This document shows positions 19,198-26,708 of a stretch of 64,000 nucleotides of DNA, one piece after another. Position numbers and translations under genes: made by a program. The stretch is from Legionella anisa (GTDB lineage Bacteria; Pseudomonadota; Gammaproteobacteria; Legionellales; Legionellaceae): assembly GCF_001467525.1 (NCBI RefSeq), contig NZ_LNXS01000029.1, forward strand, positions 250,320-314,319, written 5' to 3'. Numbering within the stretch: position 1 is the first letter of the stretch; every line of letters begins with the position of its first letter. Below the pieces are notes generated by a model. The model was not told where the DNA came from and did not search any database. It worked only from the letters and a program-made list of their open reading frames with translations.

Positions 19198-19710
19198 GTG
19201 TATTCCTATTTAAAAATTCTTTTTTTAATTCTCGTGATTTTTATTATCGGTGTTGCAATTGGCGCCCGTTATCATCCATTAATTCATATGATTTTGGAAA
19301 AAATCTGGAATAAAACGGAAGAGCCAGTGACTGAATCACTGCATTTTTGTCCTCCACCCAAAATTGTTAAAGAACATCAATATAGTCCTGAAGCATTCCA
19401 AGTAGAACAATTATACTGGCAGATGGATTATCAGGGATGGCAAGCACCCGACGGCGTGGGATTTATGCAAGCGCTGATCAATGCTGACAATAATTTGGTT
19501 TGTTATTATCAGTGGCCAAATCCAAAAGAAAAAGGAACCTATTTATGGATGACCATTCGCTTATCGCCCTCGGTGAATCAATTAGTGAAGCCCTATGGTT
19601 CCTACTGGACAATACAAAAAAAAGAAAAGCAAGCCTTATGCCGATCAGGAATTAATGCATGCGGCTTTATTCTTTCAGAAAACTCTAAAAGAATCATCCC
19701 ACAAAAATAA
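19198..19710 (+). CDS. Membrane-anchored protein of unknown function
   Basis: A 170-aa protein with one N-terminal transmembrane segment (ILFLILVIFIIGVAIGA) and a periplasm-facing domain of about 140 residues rich in Trp and Tyr (LYWQMDYQGWQAPDG, YYQWPNPKEKGTYLWM) with Cys residues (CRSGINACGF) that could pair. The start is GTG with CAGGAG eight bases upstream. Small proteins of this Trp-rich, one-TM type are common in Legionella; I cannot assign a function. Probably co-transcribed with the preceding exported protein. Confidence 0.6.
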   Translation: MYSYLKILFLILVIFIIGVAIGARYHPLIHMILEKIWNKTEEPVTESLHFCPPPKIVKEHQYSPEAFQVEQLYWQMDYQGWQAPDGVGFMQALINADNNLVCYYQWPNPKEKGTYLWMTIRLSPSVNQLVKPYGSYWTIQKKEKQALCRSGINACGFILSENSKRIIPQK

Positions 19711-19717
19711 ATACAGA

Positions 19718-19802
19718 TTGTAGCCTGGGTGCAGCGCAGCGGAACCCGGGTTAGGAAATTATTCAAAATCCCGGGTTCCGCTGCGCTGCACCCAGGCTAC
19801 AA
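19718..19802. repeat. Long inverted repeat (33-base perfect arms)
   Basis: Arms 19718-19750 and 19770-19802 are perfect complements with a 19-base spacer; the core is CCTGGGTGCAGCGCAGCGG. A near-identical element lies at 36943-37029, and shorter relatives with CCTGGGT/ACCCAGG occur at 2046. It is a dispersed intergenic repeat that may also act as a bidirectional terminator. Confidence 0.85.
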
Positions 19803-19867
19803 AAAGAAAGGTCAATCGATAAGCCCTTGTTATTTCCCTCAGACTTAGTTATCATTTGCCACCAAGT

Positions 19868-19944
19868 CGGGGCGTAGCGCAGCCTGGTAGCGTACTAGCA
19901 TGGGGTGCTAGTGGTCGAAGGTTCAAATCCTTCCGTCCCGACCA
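19868..19944 (+). tRNA. tRNA-Pro (anticodon GGG)
   Basis: A 77-base cloverleaf including encoded CCA. The acceptor stem pairs CGGGGCG with CGTCCCG. The D-arm has AGCCTGGTAGC. The anticodon stem CTAGC/GCTAG holds a seven-base loop with GGG at 19902-19904, and the T-arm carries GTTCAAATC. It reads proline codon CCC. The accessory region begins immediately downstream, so its 3' end is a likely integration site. Confidence 0.95.
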
Positions 19945-19989
19945 AGCCCAGTAAGGGTTATAGGCAAAAAATTTTTAATACACAAATTC

Positions 19990-20013
19990 CTGGCTACACT
20001 TCTGGCTACACTT
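19990..20013. repeat. 12-base tandem repeat beside tRNA-Pro
   Basis: Two direct copies of CTGGCTACACTT lie back to back about 45 bases after the tRNA. Short repeats of this kind often flank the crossover of tRNA-targeting tyrosine integrases as arm-type sites. No matching second tRNA 3' end is seen in the window, so the attachment-site reading is a suggestion. Confidence 0.35.
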
Positions 20014-20029
20014 TTTGGAAATACTCCAA

Positions 20030-20317
20030 ATGAGCGTAATAAATGTTAAACCTATTTCTGAAATTTATCTTCGTGTTCGGGGTGAGTTAAAGTTATTAAA
20101 AATTGCCCTAATAAATAAAGATCTAAAAAAAATTATGTGGCATAGAACAACGTTGCATAGCTTAACAACAGATTTTGAAATTAGTTTAAAGAATAATGAA
20201 AAAAATTTACTTATTCATTATAGGATAAAAGAAGCATCTACGAATTTATTGATGCTTGTGCAATCCACTCTTGGTACCGCATCACATTATCTTTCGATGA
20301 ATTTAAATTGTCTATAA
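20030..20317 (+). CDS. Hypothetical protein beside tRNA-Pro
   Basis: A 95-aa frame starting MSVINVKPISEIYLRVRGE, helical and charged, with no signal or domain I recognise. I use ATG 20030; the longer TTG start has no support. Its last 80 bases overlap the 3' end of the convergent gene at 20238-20846, so at least one of the two may be shorter or not expressed. It lies where excision/regulatory genes often sit in tRNA-linked elements, but shows no HTH. Confidence 0.35.
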   Translation: MSVINVKPISEIYLRVRGELKLLKIALINKDLKKIMWHRTTLHSLTTDFEISLKNNEKNLLIHYRIKEASTNLLMLVQSTLGTASHYLSMNLNCL

Positions 20318-20846
20318 TTGGTTTCCAAAGTTCTTTTCGAATTTTTTCGTTATAATTTGTATTGGTTGCATGTATTAAAATGGACCATAAGTGCCATTTA
20401 TAGCCATCTTTTCTCATAGAATTAATCAATCCAAGTCTATGTAATATGTTTTTGAATTGATTTAGAGATTCTCCGGTTAAAAGAGATTTAGTTTGTGGTT
20501 GTAATTTAATTGAAACATTTGCATTGAATTCTTTAACTCCAGTTTCAAAAGTAGTTTTTACTATCTCTGAGTAATCTGAAGAATTTCGATATTTTTGGAA
20601 TAGTTGTGCGGGACTTCCACTAGCCAGAATTTTATATTCAATCTTGATGTCTTGAGGGTTAAAATTATTTAATTGATCAAAATATTCCCTGACAGTTTTT
20701 TGCACGTTATATTTAAAATCATTCAAATCTATATCGATTTTTCTTGGTTCAACAAGCAAATTAAATTCATTTTCAGTAAAATCGCATATTAAATAGTGTA
20801 TGCTTTTATTTTTGGCATCCCAATAAAATGAAGTTCTTATGTCCAT
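20238..20846 (-). CDS. Hypothetical accessory protein
   Basis: A 202-aa soluble protein starting MDIRTSFYWDAKNK, with a GGAG six bases upstream that favours ATG 20846 over the longer TTG start. The N-terminal half is beta-rich with aromatic residues. The C-terminal half (SLNQFKNILHRLGLI, YKWHLWSILIHATN) is helical and resembles no family I can name. AT-rich codon use fits the surrounding accessory region. It might belong with the ATPase/defence-like genes, but nothing in the sequence proves it. Confidence 0.55.
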   Translation of the reverse strand: MDIRTSFYWDAKNKSIHYLICDFTENEFNLLVEPRKIDIDLNDFKYNVQKTVREYFDQLNNFNPQDIKIEYKILASGSPAQLFQKYRNSSDYSEIVKTTFETGVKEFNANVSIKLQPQTKSLLTGESLNQFKNILHRLGLINSMRKDGYKWHLWSILIHATNTNYNEKIRKELWKPIIDNLNSSKDNVMRYQEWIAQASINS

Positions 20847-21140
20847 ATTTTTCTCCAAGAGTTAAATATAATATAGAACAATAATTAACCACTTTGTTGT
20901 TAAATTAAGGAATTAAGCTCTAACAAGAAAGGCTTAATGACTAAGAAGAATGAAGGTAAAGCAGGAATATCTTTTCCAATGCTCTCTTTTTGAATTTTGG
21001 CTTGAGCTTTGATGAATCTATTTTGCCAATTAGTGAAACAATGATACTTTGTTTGATCTAAATGAAAACAAAGTACGAGATAAATAATCATTTTGTGATC
21101 TTATAAAGATCATGCTGTAAAAAATGTCTCCTTGTCATGA

Positions 21141-21169
21141 TTGCCTTGATGAAACAATGAATCTATAAT
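21141..21169 (+). promoter_or_regulatory. Sigma70-type promoter of the 21-aa peptide gene
   Basis: TTGCCT at 21141-21146 and a perfect TATAAT at 21164-21169 are separated by exactly 17 bases. Transcription would start near 21176, giving a short leader of about 32 bases ahead of the peptide's AAGGAG ribosome site. This is among the cleanest promoters visible in the window. Confidence 0.7.
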
Positions 21170-21207
21170 CTGAACCTGTTTTACAAGGTGTTGAATAAGG
21201 AGATGTT

Positions 21208-21273
21208 ATGAAAGAATATTATGTTAATAGAATTGATACGGATGAAGATAAGGATGAATATATGCCTTGGTAA
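21208..21273 (+). CDS. 21-residue peptide, candidate modified-peptide precursor
   Basis: An ATG with AAGGAG five bases upstream opens a 21-codon frame encoding MKEYYVNRID, then an acidic middle TDEDKDE, then YMPW and a TAA stop. The first residues are Tyr-rich, the middle is almost all Asp/Glu/Lys, and the peptide ends in Met-Pro-Trp. A sigma70-like promoter lies directly upstream, a hairpin directly downstream, and a 2OG-Fe(II) oxygenase gene starts 41 bases later. This order (strong promoter, tiny gene, attenuating hairpin, modifying enzyme) is that of many RiPP clusters. I infer that the peptide is the enzyme's substrate; it could instead be a leader peptide controlling the oxygenase. Confidence 0.6.
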   Translation: MKEYYVNRIDTDEDKDEYMPW

Positions 21274-21277
21274 TCAG

Positions 21278-21297
21278 AGGAGATTAATGCATCTCCT
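21278..21297 (+). promoter_or_regulatory. Hairpin between peptide and oxygenase genes
   Basis: AGGAGAT and ATCTCCT form a seven-base-pair stem with a six-base loop, then TTTGATAGTTTT. The T run is imperfect, so it would act as a weak terminator or attenuator, leaving the peptide transcript more abundant than the enzyme transcript. The only AGGAG near the oxygenase start is locked in this stem. Confidence 0.5.
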
Positions 21298-21314
21298 TTG
21301 ATAGTTTTACTATT

Positions 21315-22073
21315 ATGAAATTAGTTTTAAACAATGATGTTTTAGCAGTCATTGATGACTTTTTAGAACCATCAGCTTTTGAACAAACTTGGAATTTTAT
21401 TCAAACTGAAACATTCAAGTTTGTTCATTCTTCTCGATGGATAAATGCTTTTAGTCTTGAGGATGGCTCTCCTTTGTGGGGCAATGTTACTATTTCTCAT
21501 CCTAGGCCTGAGCCCTGTACCACAGAGCAAGTTCACCCTACAAACACAACCATTGATTTATTTATACAGGAACTAATTACAACTTCATCGGAGTTTTCTC
21601 ATTTAATAGGATATAAAGACAGAGATTGGGACTTTTTCTATTCTAGACCCTACCTTTATCCAAGAGGTTCAGGACTTTCTTGGCATACGGATGGTAAATA
21701 CAAAATCTCAGGTGCCTATGTTTATTACTGCCATCCTATTTGGGAGATAAGTTGGGGAGCTGAATTACTGATTAATCCGACACCGCAACTTGACTTCGAT
21801 TACCCTGAAGTGACCTTAATCAATAATATGAAGAAAAAGGTAGGATACCATCTTAATAGTGCTGCATTGAATAAGTATGCTGATGATGGAATTGGATATT
21901 ACATTGTACCTAAACCCAATAGGTTGGTTATTTTTAAAAATAATATTTTGCACTGTATTAAAAAAGTAGAAAATGCAGCAGGAAATCATGTAAGGGCATC
22001 AATAACAGGTTTCTTTATGAGTAATGACAAAATACATGAAACGAAAGAGGCAGAAAAAGAACATTCAATCTAA
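21315..22073 (+). CDS. 2OG-Fe(II) oxygenase, possible peptide hydroxylase
   Basis: A 252-aa double-stranded beta-helix dioxygenase that would use 2-oxoglutarate, O2 and Fe(II). The metal triad is visible as His124-Thr-Asp126 (LSWHTDGKY) and His213 (NNILHCIKKV), with Arg227 (HVRASITGFF) placed to bind 2-oxoglutarate. WGAELLI after the HxD strand and PNRLVIFKNN before the distal His fit the prolyl-4-hydroxylase-like 2OG-FeII_Oxy families that act on peptides and proteins. It has no good ribosome site of its own and lies 41 bases after a 21-aa peptide gene. I infer hydroxylation or oxidative change of that peptide; a small-molecule substrate cannot be excluded. Confidence 0.75.
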   Translation: MKLVLNNDVLAVIDDFLEPSAFEQTWNFIQTETFKFVHSSRWINAFSLEDGSPLWGNVTISHPRPEPCTTEQVHPTNTTIDLFIQELITTSSEFSHLIGYKDRDWDFFYSRPYLYPRGSGLSWHTDGKYKISGAYVYYCHPIWEISWGAELLINPTPQLDFDYPEVTLINNMKKKVGYHLNSAALNKYADDGIGYYIVPKPNRLVIFKNNILHCIKKVENAAGNHVRASITGFFMSNDKIHETKEAEKEHSI

Positions 22074-22143
22074 CAATGATTTGAATTAGTTTTGTCCCGT
22101 CAAATTATAGATAACTATCAATATAATATGCTGGAATTATAAA

Positions 22144-23232
22144 ATGAATTTAGTGCATGAAATCACACCTTCACTAGCTCAGGAAAAAGTAAATTTTGTT
22201 ATCTTGATACCCAATTCTGACGAGGCGGCTTTATCTAACTTTATACTTAGAGAAGAGGATGTTCCTTATAACGAACAACCAAGTCATTATCAATTTAAAA
22301 AATGGTCTACTTGGTGTTCCGCTCATTTTTCTTCTTATTCCTTCTTTATTAAATACAAGGATGCTCTCTTAAGGTGTAAGCAGTTTTTGTATGACTTTGG
22401 ACCTTTATCAACATTAGATCATGCTGCTTTATACGATCATTGGGTTTGGGAAATGAAGCCCTATGTAGTGAATGAGGAAAATATTTGTTGGATTGGTTAT
22501 GATTATTCAAAATCGAAAACTTTAAGTTTTTTATCTTATGGAACTAATATAGAACTTCGTCTTATTGAAGGACATTTGAAAGATGAAGAATTCTTAGATC
22601 TTTGTAAGTTTTTTTCTCCTCTTTCATCATCAAGTGAAATCTTAAAAAAGAGTTTTTTTGAATTAACATATTGGTCACGTTTTAGCAATTGCATGAAAAA
22701 TGCCTGCATAAAGAATGATACATATAAACCACCTTCAAGCTTGTGGAATTTGAGATGGCCGCTTCATAATATTTTTAAGCTCAGTAAGCTAGACCAAAAT
22801 ATAAAATATATAAATGAACTTAATTTAGATTTCATTATTGATAGCCAGATTATTTATGGTGATAAAGATCATATAGAGGAAGTTCAGTTGATAATGTTTC
22901 CCCAAAATGGAAAGAAAAATCAAATTGCTTGGTTTCGTGTTTTTAATAAAGAAAATTTTCCTATAAAAAAACCGCCACCTTCTAGACTACCTATTATGAA
23001 TACATTTAGTGGATATAGTAGTTTTAATTTAACTGTTCTAAACGGTAGTGACGGGGCGATCAGCAATATATACATAACCAGTGTTAACGATCATTATGGG
23101 CCGCATGATGCTCTTTGGTGGGATGATGAAAACGCTTATTTATTCCAGATCAGTGCTGGTACAAATAATTCTATAGAATATTTTAAGGAGATTTTTTGCC
23201 AGCTAGACAACAATGAAGTTTCCAGAAACTAA
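22144..23232 (+). CDS. Protein of unknown family linked to the oxygenase
   Basis: A 362-aa soluble protein, rich in Trp, Tyr and Ser, without signal peptide. Blocks such as KKWSTWCSAHFSS, ALYDHWVWEMKP, SSLWNLRWPLHN and NDHYGPHDALWWDDENAYLF look conserved by composition but match no family I recognise. Late Asp/His residues (DHYGPHD) could bind metal. It starts 70 bases after the oxygenase on the same strand and has similar AT-rich codon use, so it probably belongs to the same unit as a second modifying enzyme, a binding partner or a transport/immunity factor. This is context only. Confidence 0.6.
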   Translation: MNLVHEITPSLAQEKVNFVILIPNSDEAALSNFILREEDVPYNEQPSHYQFKKWSTWCSAHFSSYSFFIKYKDALLRCKQFLYDFGPLSTLDHAALYDHWVWEMKPYVVNEENICWIGYDYSKSKTLSFLSYGTNIELRLIEGHLKDEEFLDLCKFFSPLSSSSEILKKSFFELTYWSRFSNCMKNACIKNDTYKPPSSLWNLRWPLHNIFKLSKLDQNIKYINELNLDFIIDSQIIYGDKDHIEEVQLIMFPQNGKKNQIAWFRVFNKENFPIKKPPPSRLPIMNTFSGYSSFNLTVLNGSDGAISNIYITSVNDHYGPHDALWWDDENAYLFQISAGTNNSIEYFKEIFCQLDNNEVSRN

Positions 23233-23345
23233 ATTAACTTCTTCAATATGTTTAAATTAAGTAAGATATAACATTTTAGGAATTATATTTTTTCAAAATT
23301 TAACTTCTTGCCAATTGCTAGTCAACTTTATTTTCCATCTTGTTA

Positions 23346-25799
23346 TTAGCTTTTTCCAATAAGGTTTATATTTATAGAACCACATCCACAACGCACAGCC
23401 TCTTTATTTCCTCGCTCAGGTGAAACATAAAGTAATTCCTCACAAGTTTTGCATTCGAATACTTGATTGAGTTGCTTAAATGCCTCAATTACTGGTTCAA
23501 AGTCTCGTTTAGTCAGGTTTTCCCATTCGTTATAATGAATAGCAGTGTTAATTTGCCATTGTTCTACTTCAGATGCATTTGCTGCATCATTTAATGATTG
23601 CAATAATTTTTCAATAAATGCTTTTTTATCCATTTGATTCCAAGATACAGCTACTTTTATGCCCTCCTTGAAGAAATCTCTGAGCCGTTTTACGCCAGGC
23701 GGTAGTAAATCTCCAAGTGAATATTGGGCATCACCACGAAACACTACTGGAGCTCTTAATCTATGGCAGATTTCCTTTGCAAGGTATTCCAAATAATGTC
23801 GTAGAAGTGCTGCTGCATCTCTAACATTATTATGCGCCAAGTGATCATCAATTTCTCGCCAAACATCGCGGTCATCCCACTCTGTTGGCCCGACATCCAC
23901 GCTCCATGTTCTGAAATGCACAAAACCGTTCCGTTTTATCAAACCAGCTGTTTTCATGTGTCGCAACCAGATATCATCATGAGTAGTAAGTATGAATTGT
24001 GTGCTTGGAAATTTGTGTTTTAATAATGTACAAACCTCTCTTCTGTGTCCGGAATCAACAGACATCAGCACATCATCTAAGACAGCAAAAGTGAAATTTT
24101 CTGATAATAAATGCTGCATTAGAGAAAGATAAAGACACAAACCCATACTATCTTGATGTCCTTCGCTATGAAATGCTCCTGGTGGGTAATAGCCACGACC
24201 ATAAAAATCTACATCAAATCCAAGACGACCCATAGACGGCGTTAGTTTGGCTTCAAAAGCACTCTCATCATCTGCATTGATGATGCGATAGAGATTGCGG
24301 AAATTTTTTTCTACACTAACATATAAATTTTCTAACTCTGTGGTCATAACATCGCCATACACCTTATGTACTTTGTCAGCGATAGATATGCGTGACAGAC
24401 ATACTTTAAGCTGTGCGGAGGCAGAGCGATAGGTTTCGATGCGCTCATGAGCTACAATTAAAAATTCTTTTGCCGCATCTTGAATTGAGGGATCAGGAAG
24501 CGCTTCTACGGCATTCTTAATTTCTTCTACGATAGTTACAAATTCTTTTGGTGGTTTGAAAGATTCTGCTAGTGCAGCTTTAGTGTCTGATAAAGGAAAG
24601 AGCCTTCGTAATTTAATACATATTTGGCTTAAATTAGCTTGGTATTGGGTAATAGGTTGAATGTTGATAGGTTTTGCAAGTAATGATCCATATTCTGCTA
24701 CAATCATTATTTGAGCAGCTAAGGTTTCAATAGTTGTGGCGATTGGTGTAATAATATTTTCTATGTCAGATTGCTGTTTTTTGAGTGAATCCAAGCGACT
24801 CAATTTGTTTTGAACGAGTGTTCTGAAATTTTCTGCTTCCCATTCTGTATCACAAACAGGACATTGTTTTTCATTAAATATTTCTAACGCTACATCCAAC
24901 ATGTTTTTGTGTAAGACTGCCTTATCGATTAGGGGATCGGCCGCTAGTGCTGATACCTTTTCAAGAGCAGAGGCGTGTTTTGTAATAAAGTCCTTGGCTA
25001 ATAAATTTTCTTGTTTCTCATTTAAAGTCGTTATATCAATGAGTGCTTGTGATTTTGCAATAAGTGCTTGTGACGCCTTATCTCCAGTAGTAGCCAAACC
25101 TTCTTTAAAAGAAGTATTTGCCTCCAGTTCTTCAATTTTAGGCAAGTCGAGTAATTCTCTGCGCTTGTTGATTTGTTCTAGTACATTTTTTGTACTCAAT
25201 TGAGTTATCCCAAGGGCATTAATAAGTGCATCTTTAGATCTTTCAACTTGATCTTGAAATGATTTCTCACTTCGTTTCTCAGCATTTGCTATTTTTTGGA
25301 AATTGGTACGTAAAGACTCCAATTTATCTAAACGTAATAATGCTTGTACTTCTTTTGCACGATCACCTGGATTCGACAGGACATACTTAATTAGTTCACG
25401 ACGGGAAAGTACAAATTCAGGGTGTGCTTCAATATGAGATAAAACTTCAATTACATCAGGATCAGTTGGGGTAATTTTCGGTTTTTTAATATTTTTCACG
25501 GTTCTTTGTATAGTGGCTTCTTTACCAGTTGCAATAATTTCGAATGTGAGTGTAACACGTGCATTTTCATGGTCTTGACAATCAACGTGAGGGCCATGCT
25601 CCTTAACTGATAGATTTCCTGTTCCTTGTCCTGAAAGACGAGATACATTACCTGTAAGTGCAAATTCTATTGAGTCAACAACGCCACTTTTTCCTGTTCC
25701 GTTTGGGCCACATATAGCAAAGTTATTGCCATTCATATTAATAGTAAGGTCGCGAATACCTCGAAACTCATGAATAAGAAGTTTCTTGATACGGATCAT
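23346..25799 (-). CDS. Rad50/RecF-like ATPase with zinc hook
   Basis: An 817-aa SMC-like ATPase. It has Walker A GPNGTGKS (residues 31-38) after the strand FRGIRDLTINMNG, two long coiled-coil arms around a CPVC zinc hook (about Cys313-Cys316), an ABC signature-like HSEGHQDSMG, Walker B FAVLDDVLMSVD and a switch His in LTTHDD. Unlike housekeeping RecF or RecN, it has a C-terminal extension of about 200 residues with RHYLE (Arg667, Glu671), AIHYNEW (His755) and a terminal zinc ribbon (Cys783, Cys786, Cys804, Cys806). ATPases of this shape are frequent in defence systems. Its start overlaps the 64-aa upstream gene (ATGA). I infer a two-gene genome-defence module. Confidence 0.75.
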   Translation of the reverse strand: MIRIKKLLIHEFRGIRDLTINMNGNNFAICGPNGTGKSGVVDSIEFALTGNVSRLSGQGTGNLSVKEHGPHVDCQDHENARVTLTFEIIATGKEATIQRTVKNIKKPKITPTDPDVIEVLSHIEAHPEFVLSRRELIKYVLSNPGDRAKEVQALLRLDKLESLRTNFQKIANAEKRSEKSFQDQVERSKDALINALGITQLSTKNVLEQINKRRELLDLPKIEELEANTSFKEGLATTGDKASQALIAKSQALIDITTLNEKQENLLAKDFITKHASALEKVSALAADPLIDKAVLHKNMLDVALEIFNEKQCPVCDTEWEAENFRTLVQNKLSRLDSLKKQQSDIENIITPIATTIETLAAQIMIVAEYGSLLAKPINIQPITQYQANLSQICIKLRRLFPLSDTKAALAESFKPPKEFVTIVEEIKNAVEALPDPSIQDAAKEFLIVAHERIETYRSASAQLKVCLSRISIADKVHKVYGDVMTTELENLYVSVEKNFRNLYRIINADDESAFEAKLTPSMGRLGFDVDFYGRGYYPPGAFHSEGHQDSMGLCLYLSLMQHLLSENFTFAVLDDVLMSVDSGHRREVCTLLKHKFPSTQFILTTHDDIWLRHMKTAGLIKRNGFVHFRTWSVDVGPTEWDDRDVWREIDDHLAHNNVRDAAALLRHYLEYLAKEICHRLRAPVVFRGDAQYSLGDLLPPGVKRLRDFFKEGIKVAVSWNQMDKKAFIEKLLQSLNDAANASEVEQWQINTAIHYNEWENLTKRDFEPVIEAFKQLNQVFECKTCEELLYVSPERGNKEAVRCGCGSININLIGKS

Positions 25800-25990
25800 G
25801 AGGTTTCCTCACCAAAAATTGCTATTTGTAGAGATTTTTCTGATACTTTTTCATTAAATACAATGGCCTTTAGCCGAGCAGCTATTTCAGAATATTCTTC
25901 ATCTGATGCTAATTTATCAATGAATTTTTCCAATACTTTTCCGGAAACACCACCAAGTTCACTTGATACTGTTACTTCTTCGTTTGGCAT
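25796..25990 (-). CDS. Small partner of the Rad50-like ATPase
   Basis: A 64-aa protein, charged and helical (KVLEKFIDKLASDEEYSEIA), ending FGEETS. Its stop overlaps the ATPase start by four bases (ATGA), so the two are translationally coupled. I do not recognise the family. Its size and position suggest a regulatory or inhibitory subunit, or an antitoxin-like partner, of the ATPase. Confidence 0.6.
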   Translation of the reverse strand: MPNEEVTVSSELGGVSGKVLEKFIDKLASDEEYSEIAARLKAIVFNEKVSEKSLQIAIFGEETS

Positions 25991-26111
25991 AAAAAAACCT
26001 TAAATTTGGGGATAGTTGGTTTTTTGGGGTAATTTTCTATGCCGTCATAATATAAGATTATTATGGAATTACCAAATTAACTAAAAATATTACTTGAATG
26101 AAACTAAATTA

Positions 26112-26140
26112 AAAAAATTAAGCCTCGAAGAGAGGCTTAA
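26112..26140 (-). terminator. Terminator of the ardA unit
   Basis: TTAAGCCTC and GAGGCTTAA form a nine-base-pair stem with a five-base loop. On the minus strand it is followed by a run of seven T (the A run at 26111-26117). It overlaps the ardA stop codon and ends the minus-strand transcript. Confidence 0.75.
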
Positions 26141-26643
26141 TAAATTAAAAAAATATTTGTCTGCCCGTTTGTCTCCACTGAATAGTAATCACTCATAAAA
26201 AGATCTCGAGCAAAAGCATCAAAATCAAAGTAGCAGATCAAGCTATCCGGCATTTGATGGGCATAACAGTCATCAAATAACTGTCTGGCAAAATCAACCT
26301 CAGAATCATAACAACCTTGGTAATGATCCTTCAACATTGTTTGTGCATCATCTATTGAATAATCACGGAGAAGGGCTAAACCTAGCTCTGCGTGTTCTTG
26401 AATAAATGAAGCATACTCCACAATATTGTGTATTCCTTCATACTCATGAATTTTGATGCTGCCGAATCCTTCATAATCGTGTATGGCGTATTCTTCAGCA
26501 TTGGGCTCAGTGCTGTTATCCAGCATTTCCCAGATTTCTTTCATGATGTCATCTTCGCTTTGTGTAGCGTCTATCCAAACACCATGCAGGATGGCATTAT
26601 TGTATGATGCTAAACAAGCGACATAAATTGAAGGGGTGTCCAT
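26137..26643 (-). CDS. ardA: Antirestriction protein ArdA
   Basis: ArdA is an acidic DNA mimic carried by conjugative plasmids and integrative elements that blocks type I restriction enzymes on entry into a new host. The 168-aa protein has the family N-terminus YVACLASYNNAILHGVWIDA, the segment AEEYAIHDYEGFG, and a strongly acidic surface composition (many D and E, few K/R). Length is normal. The ATG has AAGGAG nine bases upstream. It lies just downstream of ssb on the same strand, a common pairing in mobile elements, and both leaders carry CTCCC-type inverted repeats. Confidence 0.93.
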   Translation of the reverse strand: MDTPSIYVACLASYNNAILHGVWIDATQSEDDIMKEIWEMLDNSTEPNAEEYAIHDYEGFGSIKIHEYEGIHNIVEYASFIQEHAELGLALLRDYSIDDAQTMLKDHYQGCYDSEVDFARQLFDDCYAHQMPDSLICYFDFDAFARDLFMSDYYSVETNGQTNIFLIY

Positions 26644-26677
26644 GGGATTATCTCCTTATGTGAAGGGAGCAATCCCA

Positions 26678-26697
26678 AACGGGAGCCTGCTCCCGTT
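26678..26697. repeat. Perfect palindrome between ssb and ardA
   Basis: AACGGGAGC and GCTCCCGTT arms with a two-base loop lie upstream of ardA. A related GGGA...TCCC pattern sits in the leader of the 64-aa gene at 27430-27475, so this may be an operator or RNA element shared by the element's genes. Confidence 0.5.
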
Positions 26698-26708
26698 GTA
26701 GGGTGAGA

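Noticed and set aside
19718..19802. CRISPR-like or tandem repeat array
   Set aside because: Only a single inverted pair is present, with no regularly spaced direct repeats; no CRISPR array was seen anywhere in the window.
19868..20013. Complete integrative element with both attachment sites
   Set aside because: Only the tRNA side is visible; I found no second copy of the tRNA 3' end and no tRNA-type integrase apart from the RIT trio, which uses other ends.
20900..21091. 63-codon minus-strand frame whose AQAKIQKESIGKD resembles AQAKIQKDSSGKD in the large nuclease-helicase
   Set aside because: The match covers only about 13 residues, there is no ribosome site, and the rest looks like the chance translation of a repeat; not enough to call a nuclease fragment or gene.
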